Part shown: piece by piece, positions 1 to 15,200 of the stretch | Position numbering within the stretch: the first letter of the stretch is position 1 | Layout: the number at the start of each line of letters is the position of its first letter | NCBI RefSeq assembly: GCF_021018805.1 | Contig: NC_086259.1 | Span: 14,475,001-14,539,000, forward strand | Reading direction: 5' to 3' | Source of the DNA: Prinia subflava | Taxonomy: Eukaryota; Chordata; Aves; Passeriformes; Cisticolidae | Length of the DNA stretch: 64,000 nt | Position numbers and translations under genes: made by a program | Notes under the pieces: model-generated | Databases searched by the model: none | Told to the model about the DNA's origin: nothing | What the model saw: the letters and a program-made list of their open reading frames with translations, nothing else

Positions 1-1519
1 CCATGTTGTGCCTGTCCCTTAGTAAATGAATGTCCACAAACAATAAGTAGCATTGTGTAAACCTTCTTTCCTTCATCTTCTATTAACTATCACTGAGAGA
101 GTCCTCAATGGTGCTTTGAGAGCTCTTCTCAATTATTTCCGCATATCATTGAGCTAGGTTGGTTTGAACATTTGTTCTTGTCTAACTGTGGACCTGGACA
201 CCATCCTGATAGGAATTTGTCCCTGGGCTTGTCCCAGAGCTCTCTCTCATAATGGCAGCACTGCCTTACAATGACTCAGGCACTCCTCCCAGTGAGTCCT
301 TCCTCCTTTGGCAGTTGAAAGTCCAAGCAGAGCACTGCTCATCATTAGCTCCTCTACCACATAGGTCAGGAAGACAAAACCTGATGTGATCTTCCTGGCT
401 TGCTTATGGCCTGCTGTGTTCCTCTAGCAGAGATCAAGGTAGTTAAAAACACCCATGAAGACCAGAGCCTCACATGGGAAATCTGTAAGTGCAGTCCTGA
501 GCCCTCTCAGGGATGGGAACATATTCTGTGTTCCTGTGAAATCCTGTCTGTACCTCTCTCCTTGGCGGCTGTGCTCCCTGCTCCAAGCTGGTGTGTGGAG
601 GCAGGATAGGCTCTTGGTGTTGTGTACATTTCTTGGTGTTGTGTACATTTCCATGGGGCACACGGGGCACTGGAGGCTCCATGATGAGCAGAGATGCCCA
701 CAGCTCCTCTGGGACTCACCATGGGGCTGATGGAGTGAGTGGGGTGTGGGACCAAATGGGGCCTTGGGGTCCATGGGGACACCAGGGATCCCCCCTGCAT
801 ATCCTGTGCTGCCTGGAGGGATGGGGAGGAGGCAGCAGTGGGATGGTACCCAGGGGACTGTGGGCTGCCTTGGATGTGGAGCAGGGAGCTCTCACCCCCA
901 CTGTGAGTCCTTTCTTCACCACCAGCACTGAGCCAAACCTGCACAAGGGCCAGGAGCAGCAAATGTAGCTCTGGAGTGACAGTAGGGCCCAAGGGATGAT
1001 GGATGACAGAGGCCAGGGACATTCTGGATTACCCAGACCTCCCTAACTGTATCCTTCCCACAGCACCACTCAACTCCCCATGGAAATCATTGTGCCATTT
1101 GTTGTATTTTTAACTGAATTCCCTCAAATTTGATATATTGCACACAATGCTAAAAAGTTAATTAATTCCTCACCTCTTGTATCACTTAGATTTAGCTGAA
1201 ATTATCATAGCCCTGACTTTGCTGTATTATAGGATGATGGCCCCATTGCATAAGGCCCCCAAACCGCGCTGTCCTTGGCAGCAGTCTCATTTCCTGGGTG
1301 CCAACCCAGCACTGCCAGTGTTTTGCACCACTTAGGGCCCCATTCCAGATTGCCAAGGCTCTGAGCAGCAGCCTCCGAGTCCATTTGTAGCCTCCTTAAT
1401 CAAACAGGCTTTGTTGGCCGGGCTGTGCTGGGTGTCCGTGCCAGGGGAGGGGACAGTGCGGGGACATCCCTCCCCGCGGCCCCGGCGCGCGGCAGGGCCC
1501 GGCGGTGGCAGGGTGTCCT
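1..1519. other. Intergenic, no gene recognised
   Basis: I see no coding exon with family resemblance here. Short open frames exist on both strands, but none shows a recognisable domain or splice-linked continuation. The only clear structure is a 19-bp perfect tandem duplication at 612-649. GC content rises toward the right end (about 1430-1520) as the tRNA-His gene is approached. Confidence 0.6.
612..649. repeat. 19-bp tandem duplication
   Basis: Two perfect adjacent copies of a 19-bp unit (beginning tcttggtgttg) occupy 612-630 and 631-649. This looks like a recent slippage or local duplication event. No function is suggested. Confidence 0.9.
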
Positions 1520-1591
1520 GCTGTGATCGTATAGTGGTCAGTACTCTGCGTTGTGGCCGCAGCAACCTCGGTTCGAATCCGAGTCACAGCA
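1520..1591 (+). tRNA. tRNA-His (GTG anticodon)
   Basis: A full cloverleaf can be read. The 7-bp acceptor stem GCTGTGA/TCACAGC pairs perfectly. The anticodon stem CTGCG/CGCAG encloses loop TTGTGGC with anticodon GTG. The T arm ends with the standard GGTTCGAATCC B-box core. The body matches vertebrate tRNA-His closely. A TTTT Pol III terminator follows at 1594-1597. There is no intron and no CCA is encoded, as expected for a eukaryotic tRNA. A degenerate second copy lies about 2.4 kb downstream at 3948-4018. Confidence 0.97.
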
Positions 1592-3553
1592 GCTTTTGTC
1601 AAGAGCCGGGAGGGAGGCAGCTGGGAGGGGGTTGGTATGAAAAGATGCCACGGCCAAGAGAGGGCAAGAGTGACCAGACTCGTACCAACAATGATTTCCT
1701 GACCTGTGCAGAGTCTCTCCAGTGAAGCTGAAGTGACACTTCTGGGAAAGTACTCCAGCTTCTCCATTTTCCAGGCAAACCTGAGAATTTAGAGGATTTT
1801 GCCCAGCCTTCCACGTTCCACTTCCTCACAGTTTTGCAGAAAGAGGAGCAGAAGATGCTGTGGCTACCCTGCAGAGTGAGAGGAGGTGGGAGGCAGCAGC
1901 TTGCTCAGCTCCTGGCTCCCAGGGCGTGAAGGATCTGGCACAGCAGAAGAAGGAAGATAACCAGAGGAAAGTCCCAGTGCTGACACTCCCTGCTCCAGGG
2001 GAGCAGGATTTTGGTTGCAGGACCTTCAGGGATGCTTTCACAGCAGAGGCAAAATCCACCCAGAGCTGAGAGGTGACCCTGACAAACTGTAGGTATGGGA
2101 ACTAGAGGTCTCACAGGCACCAAGAAGCAGGTGGAGATCTCTGGGTGCACCAGGGGATGCTTCAGCCTGAGGAAGCTTCTTAAACTTGCTTTTACCCTTC
2201 TGGAGCCTTAATGGAGTCACCCTGTTTGCTTGGACTTGGTGCCCTCTCCTGACAGCTGCGCAGAACTCGCTCTGGTCGGCAGCTTTCAGAAGAGAAGTTA
2301 CGTAAGGTGTGGCACAGGCTGGTGGAGAAGGCACCACCCAAGCAGTGGGTGTCAGCTCACCACGGTGGGGGCTTCTGAAAGCAGCAGAAGGCTGCAGCAC
2401 TCAGGCAGATGAGGTCAGGCATCTGCAGGACTGGTGCTTGGGATAAGGACAGGGTGGGTTTGGTTTTTTTTTTTTCCCCTAGCACAAAATAGATTTATTT
2501 TCTTTTGTATCTTATCCAGAGCAAGAAATGAAGAGGAAAAAGAATCATTGCATATTTACTTTTAGGATTTGCAGTTTATAGGGCATTTACTTGCATGACT
2601 TCTCCCTCCTTCAACATTCATTTACTGAAAACATATGTATCTCTTTACTTAGGGAAAGTTCAAAAAGCATTTTTCCCTTCTAAAGACAATACAGGAGGAA
2701 GAGAAGGCAAACATCTGGAGAAGTTGCCCATTAGCAGCAGCAGTGCCTGTCCCACTTTTACCCAGCTGAGCAGCAGAAACACAAGGAAATACATAACTTC
2801 TCATTCCTCTTTTCTTTTCTTTTTTTTTTTTTTTCCCCACAGAAAGTCAGTGTGATGTGTAAAGCCACTAAACATACTGAAAAATAATTTACTATGCTTG
2901 AGCAACTGATGTATGTTCAGGTTGAAAAACATTTAAAAAATTTACATAGGAGAGGGGATATTTTTCATCCAAATTTGCTTGATTTCCTGTTAAAAGAGTT
3001 TCTATTTTGCAAAACTATCCTGAAGTGTCTGTACACCTACAGGGCAGTCCAGGGCTTGACTGAGGCAGTGTGATGGCCCCACGAGTCACTGCAGCCTCTG
3101 CTCTAACACGAACTGTATTCCCTTAAAGTGATGCAAGGCTCTGCTGGGAAACTTCCACTCTTCACCTCCCAGTGGAAAAGGGTCTCCTGATGTTCAGTGG
3201 AGCCTCCTGTGTTCCAGTGTGTGCCCGTGGCCGCTGGCACTGGGCGCCACCGAACAGAGTCCGGCTTTCCTCGCAGGAGAGATGGCTCCAGTCCCTTCAG
3301 TATCTTCACGGAGGTCGTCACACAGAAAAAAAAAAAAAATAGTTGCCAGCACGAAACCAAACTTAGGAACACTGCCCGAAGTCAGTTGGAGCACCGGAGC
3401 ACCCTTCACTGAGGGAGGGAGCAGCAGAGACCACACTGGCCTGGCCCAAACCCCTGCCCTGCTCCGCTGCACCGCCCGCCCCGGGCGGGACGGGACCGCC
3501 CCGGCAGGAGGAGGCGCCGCTGCTGCCCACGGGCTCCTAAAGGATAAAGGCAC
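1592..3553. other. Intergenic between two tRNA genes
   Basis: No gene recognised. The stretch holds homopolymer T runs around 2465-2476 and 2818-2834 and an A run at 3326-3339, and turns CpG-rich near 3430-3540. Open frames here are short and without family resemblance. Confidence 0.5.
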
Positions 3554-3626
3554 CGCCTGAACAGGGGCTTGAACCCTGGACCCTCAGATTAAAAGTCTGA
3601 TGCTCTCCCAACTGAGCTATCCAGGC
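3554..3626 (-). tRNA. tRNA-Lys (TTT anticodon)
   Basis: Read on the minus strand, the gene begins GCCTGGATAGCTCAG at 3626 and ends TTCAGGC at 3555 with discriminator G at 3554. The acceptor stem pairs with one G-U. The anticodon loop CTTTTAA carries TTT, and the T arm CAGGG/CCCTG with loop TTCAAGC is intact. It matches vertebrate tRNA-Lys-TTT nearly throughout. Only a short T run follows on the minus strand (TTT within CCTTTATCCTTTAGG), so the terminator is weak. It is the only other intact tRNA I see in the window. Confidence 0.96.
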
Positions 3627-3947
3627 TCACATTTGGGCTTGGGGGGGGCCATATCTGTCACAGCCGGGGGGACCCCGCTTTGCTGCAGCATTGCGGGGAC
3701 ACTGTGGGGACCCACTCGGTATTTCCCACTCCCACGCCACCCCAACAGGGCTGCCAGCGCAGGCCAGACTGGACACCGGACTGCCGGGAATCTCAGTGGC
3801 ACCGATCGGGCACAGGGACGCGCCCCGGGGAGAGGCCGGTGCCGCAGGCGGGGAGGGGAGCAGGATGCTGCGGGAGCGGCTGTAAAACTCCGCCGCTCCC
3901 AGAGGGAGGCAGGAGGGTCCCGCCGGGGGACAGGAGCAGCAGCGGTG

Positions 3948-4018
3948 GCTGTGGCCGCTCAAGGGTCCGAGCTCTGCTCCGTGGCTGCTGCAGCCTCCGT
4001 TCGAATCCGAGTGCCAGC
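3948..4018 (+). pseudogene. Decayed tRNA-His copy
   Basis: This segment aligns along its length with the intact tRNA-His at 1520-1591. It shares GCTGTG at the 5' end, the GTG anticodon position, an exact TTCGAATCCGAGT T-loop and 3' region, and a terminal CCAGC. Similarity continues past the 3' end: both are followed by an agccg stretch and a ggagggaggc(a/g)gctg block, so flanking DNA was copied too. The anticodon stem (CTGCT against TGCTG) and the acceptor pairing are broken, and no T-run terminator follows, so it is unlikely to make a working tRNA. Confidence 0.75.
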
Positions 4019-4296
4019 GGCGCTTCTGCAGGAGCCGCGTTTAAGCAGGAGGGAGGCGGCTGCAGGGAGTTCAGTTTCATATACCGAGCTTAGATGGGAA
4101 CCTGTAGGTGCCACCCTGCATATTCTATTGCCCTTTCTCCCCATTTTTCAGGTAGAGGCACCTCTGCCCCACAGGGAACCCACCCTGTTCACCAGCCCAC
4201 CCACCAGTGCCCTACAGCATCCCTGTCCCACCTTACACTTCCCTGGGAGGAAGAAAATATCTTCCCTTCATAAGGAGAATATGATTTTGCCCCATT

Positions 4297-4418
4297 CCTT
4301 GAAGTGTTCAAGGCCACTTTGGAGGGGGCTTGGAGCATCCTGGTCTAGCATCCTGGCCCGTGGTGGGGGTTTGAAACGAGATGAACTTTAAGGCCCATTC
4401 CAGCCTGAGCATACATTG
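4297..4418 (+). mobile_element. CR1 LINE 3'-end fragment
   Basis: The sequence follows the CR1 3' region: a gaagtgttcaaggcca block, ggggcttggagca, cctggtctag, then a degraded gatgaactttaaggcc and ccattccagcct. It is 5'-truncated, as is usual for CR1, and quite diverged, indicating an old insertion. Confidence 0.8.
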
Positions 4419-5026
4419 TCCTTTAGGGTCCCCACTACCCACTGCAGGCTGAAGCTGCAGGGGCTTCCCCCAGCTGGGACTGTCACAGAGGAGACCTTCC
4501 AGTGGATACTGGGAGGATGCTGCACAGGGCAGGGACAGTGCCCAGGATGGCACTGGGGAATGTGGCACTGCCATGTGGCACAAAGAGCTGCCCAGATCTG
4601 GCTTTTCCAGTGCCAGCCCCTCCATCTTCTCCCAGATACCTGGGGTCCACCTGGCCACACTGACAGCATCAGCATCCCCTGCCAGGGGCAGGAGGAGTGG
4701 AGAGGGGCTGTATTCACTGAGGCAGGGAGTGAGCAGCCCTGGGCAGCCCTGGGGTGTTACCCCTAGAGAACCAAGCAGGGGCAAGAATGTGGCAAAGGGA
4801 CACCGAGGCACTGGGAAGCTGCTCAACCTGCAGCACCCCTGAGCAGGGCTCTCAGGGCACTAAGAACCCCATGCCACTGCTGGACTGGTTTTGACAGGCC
4901 ATGGCTTGTCTATAAGGCCAGTCCTTCGTCCCTCCCTGTCCCTCCTCCTCCTCCTCATGGCCAACCCCTTGCAGCTCTCCCCTCCCCTGCAGCCCGGGTG
5001 CCTCTTGGCTGGACCTGCGTAAAAAT

Positions 5027-5033
5027 TATAAAA
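5027..5033 (+). promoter_or_regulatory. LCAT TATA box
   Basis: TATAAAA lies 47 bp upstream of the LCAT start codon. Transcription would begin roughly at 5055-5062, giving a 5' untranslated region of only about 20-25 nt. Confidence 0.75.
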
Positions 5034-5079
5034 GGCTGTTTGGCTTGGAGCCGCCCGGAGGATCCCGGCCGAGCCTGCC

Positions 5080-10499
<5,420 letters not shown>

Positions 10500-10997
10500 A
10501 AGGATGGAGGGTCAGCTTCCCTCCATGATGGTAGGCACCACAAACTGCCGTGCAGGGGAGCAAAGGACTTGGAGATGAGTTTGGAAGGAAAGTGAGCAAG
10601 ACCAACAGCTCGGGTGGATGGGCTGGCACCCAGTTCCACACTGATTGGTTCTTCTTTCAGGAATGGTGATTCATTTTACTTCAGAGGCTTGTCACTTCCC
10701 ACTAGCAGGCGGATAATTAACCATGCTGCCAGCTCATTAACATCACACTCGTGAATTACAGCATACGCACAAGCCCTCATTGCTAGCAGGCCATTTTTAG
10801 GCACTTTAGAGGCTGTGGACCTGTGGTGCTGTAGCTTCTGCTCACTTGGGACAGAACAACTCACATAACAAGAGCAGGCTGTGACTTACTAGGTGGTCAC
10901 AGAGGTAGCATGGGGGTGGCACAGTAGGTATGGCTTACAGAGCAGTGAGCTAAGCTCCTTCGACAAGACCAACTCAAAATCAGCAGATTTACAATAT

Positions 10998-11003
10998 AAT
11001 AAA
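10998..11003 (+). promoter_or_regulatory. LCAT polyadenylation signal
   Basis: AATAAA lies about 500 bp after the LCAT stop codon, followed by T-rich and GT-containing sequence near 11030-11050. It gives a 3' untranslated region of about 520 nt. Confidence 0.75.
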
Positions 11004-11138
11004 CACACTTTGCTTCTGCATGCTGAGCCTGCCTTGTCTTTCAGAGCTGGGTGGTGAAGCCATCCCTAACCAAAAAGTGAGGTACTTGCTGCCTGCAGGC
11101 ACTCCAGGAGTCGGGGCTTTGGGAAAGATCACAAGGCC

Positions 11139-11525
11139 GATGATGCAGCTGGGGTTAGTGATACGATCGGGGCTAGCAACATGGTGCGGGTGACAATGTG
11201 GTTGGGGTTGGTGACATAACCAGGGTTGGTGGTGCTACTGAAGCATGATGCAACTGGTGCTGGCAGAGCGACTGGGATGGAAATATAAGTGGCCTTGGAA
11301 ATGCAACTGGGACTCGTGACGCAACTGGGGGATGGCGATGCAGCTGGGGTTGGTGACACAGTTAGGGGTGGCGATGCAGCCAAGGATGGAGATGCAAACA
11401 GGGTGGCGATGCAGCCAGGAGTAGCAAAACAAATGTGGTGACACAGCTGGGGTTGGCCATGCAACCGAGGCAGCAATGCAGCTGTGACAAGCGGGGACAA
11501 GCTATGCAACCGGGACCGGCTCTGC
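11139..11525. repeat. Diverged minisatellite upstream of MATCAP1
   Basis: Loosely repeated units of roughly 18-30 bp follow one another, sharing cores such as gatgcagctggggttggtgac and gcgatgcagccaggag. At least ten related units can be picked out by eye. It keeps frames open on both strands (the minus strand reads repeated NPSCIA-like peptides), which produces long but meaningless open frames. It abuts the CpG island of MATCAP1. Confidence 0.8.
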
Positions 11526-11539
11526 CTCCGGGGCTGGCC

Positions 11540-12240
11540 ATACTGCCAGGGCTGGGGCCGGGGCCGTGCTCGCCCGGCGGTGCGGAGCGCAGCGCTCGGG
11601 GCCGGCCCGGGCTCTGCCGCCGCGGGGCGGGGCGGGGCGGGGCGGGGCAGGGCGGGGCGGGGCTGTCCGTCAGTGCTCCCCTCCCATTGGCCGCGGCGCT
11701 CCGGGCGCGGCGCCGATTGGCGGACGGCGGCGCGTGCTCGGGGCTGGCGGGGCGGGGCGCGGAGCCGGCGCAGCGCCGGTGGTGCCGCGCTGGAGGCCGC
11801 GGGCTGTGGGGCCGCGGGCTGTGGGGCCATGGGCTCGGGGGCGGCCGGCGGGCCGGGCCATGGCGCCCCGCTCTGCCCCTGCCCCTGCCCCTCCCCGCCG
11901 CCGCCCCCCGCGCCGCGCTGCTCGCGGGGAACCCGCCGCCTCTCCGAAACCGGGGCCGGATCGCGGCGGAGCGAGGGCGCGGCGGGGCGCGGGGGGCTGC
12001 GGGCCGCCGCCTCGCTGCCGCACATCGCGCGGGGCCGCGGGGAGGAGGGCGGCGGGCGGCGCAGCCCCTGTCTGCTCGTGGCGCTGCGGCCGCGGAACGT
12101 GGAGGCGGAGCGGGAGCGGTTCTTCCAAGCCAGCTTCGCCTACGACCCGCAGTTCGAGTACGCGGAGCCGGTGCCCGCCGCCGTCCTGGACAAGTACGGG
12201 GCCGCCTCCGACCGCTTCGTGGCTCAGGTGAGGCGGCGCC
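11540..12240 (+). promoter_or_regulatory. MATCAP1 CpG-island promoter
   Basis: A very GC- and CpG-rich block surrounds the first coding exon. It contains a run of overlapping GC boxes (GGGGCGGGG repeats, 11621-11664) and two inverted CCAAT boxes (ATTGG at 11686-11690 and 11716-11720) spaced 30 bp apart. There is no TATA box. This fits a housekeeping Sp1/NF-Y promoter with transcription starting shortly upstream of the ATG at 11829. Confidence 0.75.
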
Positions 12241-15200
12241 TCGGAGGGATGCTCGGCCTGGGAGGAGGAGGAGGAAGGAGGGACCCCAGCTCACCCGTGG
12301 GCTGGTGCGAGGGTGTGGGATGTGTCCAGGTGGGACTGCTTCGTGGTGGGGCTGGCCAGGACATGGTCCCTGGTCATAGAATTCTGGAGTGGTTTGGGTT
12401 AGAAGGGATTTTAAAGCTCGCCCACACACCCTGCCATGGACAGTGACATCTTCCACTAGATCGGTTGCTCCAAGTCCCATCCAACCTGGCCTTGAACACA
12501 GCTGTGGGGCAGCCACAGCATCTCTGGGCAACTTCTGCCAACCTCATCACCTTCAGAGGGAAGAATTTATTCCTAAAGCTTAAAACCACCCTCAGTCAAC
12601 TTAAGACCATTCCCTTTTGTCCTTCTGAAACCTTGCCTTCTTTTCTTCCCAGCTGCTGCCTGATCTCTCTCCCCTTAACATCTTTTGTATCCCTCCTTCC
12701 GTACACTCACCCTGCGATTTCTTAAACCTCAGATTTTGGATCTCACCAACCTGCAGGACTGGTGCCTGCTCCATGGGGACATGGGTCATGCTGGTGCTGA
12801 GTGATGCCAGGCTGGATGGGGCTTGGAGCAGCCTGCTCTAGTGGAAGGTGTCCCAGCCCATTGGAGAAGGATTGGAACTAAATTATCTTAAATGTCCCTT
12901 TCCACCCAAACCAGTCAGTGTTTCTATGATCAAACTGGCTCCTGATTATCAGGGATATCTTGCTGGTATGTTTTTGCACTTGTTGCTGTAGAAATAACAG
13001 CAAAGGAACTGGAACACATGGGTGACAGCATGGGAAGTGGTCCTTAGCCTGAATTACCTTGTGGTTAAGTCTGACTTGTTTTCTGGAAGGTCTAAAGGTT
13101 GTCCAGTGTGACAGCATCCTTGAGGCATCAGCAAACATGATCAGTAATGATATTAATTGGTGTAGACTCCACTTAAGGAGTCTGTATTATTTTGCTTAAC
13201 TGTTTCCATGGCTTATACACCACTGAAACATTTCTGAGTTGCTCTCTGCCATGGGGATGGCACCGAGAAAACAGCTCCTGGTCATTCAGCAGGAGAAAAG
13301 AGGCAGGATTGTGCTTTCAAGGTGGTGCTCTGCCCACAAACAAGCCTTTTGTGGATGCAGGAGTAGAGCTGCTCTGTCCCTTTGCCCTGTGCTTGGAGCT
13401 GGGAGCCTGGCCGTGTCCCAAAACCAGTTTGCACCTGGGAGTGAGCATCCTGCCTCTAGGAAGAGCATCCTTTTTGCCATGCAAACAAGTGAGCTGATAA
13501 AAACCTCCTCTTAACCCAAATCCAGATTGGCACACCAGAGGTGCTTCTTTGCACCTCTCAGTTGGGAGTTACTTGTTCAGATAACAACTTCTTCACTGAT
13601 TTATTTGTTGGTTTTTTTGAATGTTTACTTATTCCCGCATCACTGCCCATGTCTCTGGCTGGATTATTATATGATGATTCAGGCCCTTTCTGTAAACAGC
13701 TTTTTAAGCAGTTTGTCATTCCCAGTGTGTGCCATACCTCTGCCCCAGATAAACTGGTGCCAGTGAGGCTCTTGCAGGGGAGACACTCTGACGCCTGCAA
13801 AGATCTCGCCAGCTTTTGGCATTTCCCTCCTGTATTTTATTCCCTGAGTCGTGCAGAAAAATGAGTTGCTCTGCTTTCACCCCGTGCTTTTTCCTTTGGT
13901 GCAGCTGGTTTGCAGCAGAGTAAAAGATGAATAATTGAGATTATTTTTCTATGGGAAGTGTTTTGAATGAATGGAATTGAGGTTTGTAACCACTGTGGAT
14001 CCTGGATGCTTTTGCAAGAGATACTAAGTGTTGAGTGTTTCTGCCAATGTTTCTCCAGGTTTTCCGTGACACGCTAATGGGACAGCATTCATGGCACTGT
14101 TCCTCTGCTCTTACCCTGTAGTAACCTCCTTCCAGTCTCTTTTATTTTGGGATGCTTTTTTCTTTGGCAGCTAACTCTTAATAAACTGCTTTTATTTTCA
14201 AAGACCTTCATTAATCGTGGAGATTAAATAAAAAAGGCATTTTGCTAAGTCAGCATCCTTGGACATGAGCAGACAAACCAACACCAGCTCCCTGCTTCCA
14301 GCTGTGCTGCATCTGCTTGGGGGTTATTTTATTTTATTAATAGAAAACTTAATTAAGCTAAGAGAATTCTTCCAGCCCTGTGGAGGCTCATCACCCTGGA
14401 GATCACATCCCCCTGGTTTGCCACGTGAATTTGAGTGGCACCAGCACAGAGCTGGAGGATTTGTTATCCCACTGCATATGGTGGGTGCAGGGTCTAGGAA
14501 TGTTCAGAACATTAAACTTGGAATCTGAGGAATTTTACTCACCAGGATGTGCTCTGAAGGTCCAGGAGGAGCTGTCTGGTTGTCTTACTCCTGGGCACCA
14601 GCTGTGCTGGGTTTCTTTTGGCTCAGTGATTTGGGTCCCCTGGGAGGAGAGAGAGCAAATGGCTGAGCAGAGGTGGGAGGAAGAAAGGTCCTTTTTCTGC
14701 TGTGGTCAGCTGAAGGTACCTTGCAGTGCTGTAAAAATGAACCTGATTGTTCAGCAAACAAAACAAAAAAACCCAAAAAGCCCCACCCCAACCCTCAGAA
14801 AACAAAACTGACAACAGAAAAACTGTGCACAGCTTCTCCTGGAAAGACACAGTAAGTGACTTGAGAATAAAAACCAGCTGTGAAAACTGCCCAGGGAAAG
14901 AAAATCAGGACCTGCTGCAGGGATAGAGGAGGTTGCTCACCAGATGCAGACCTAAAGCCCCTCTTAGGATCACAGAATTGTTTAAGTGGGATAAGACCCT
15001 TAAGATCAGGTGCAGCTGTTATTTAATCACTGCCAATCCCACCACTAAACCACATCCCCAAGTGCCACATCTACATCTTTTAAATACCTGCAGGGATGGT
15101 GACTCCACCACTGCCCTGAGCAGTCTGTTTCAATGCTTGACAACCCTTTCCATGAAAAAAGTTTTTCTAATATCCAGCCTAAACCTCCTCTGGCACAACT

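Noticed and set aside
3600..4391. 263-codon plus-strand open frame
   Set aside because: It overlaps the tRNA-Lys gene, the tRNA-His pseudogene and a CR1 fragment and shows no protein family resemblance.
11435..12379. 314-codon plus-strand open frame overlapping MATCAP1 exon 1
   Set aside because: It is in a different frame from the conserved FEYAEPVPAAVLDKYG peptide and is low-complexity.
11362..12531. 389-codon open frame on the minus strand across the MATCAP1 CpG island
   Set aside because: It is Pro/Arg/Ala-rich with no domain, runs antisense through the real exon 1, and owes its length to high GC content and the minisatellite.
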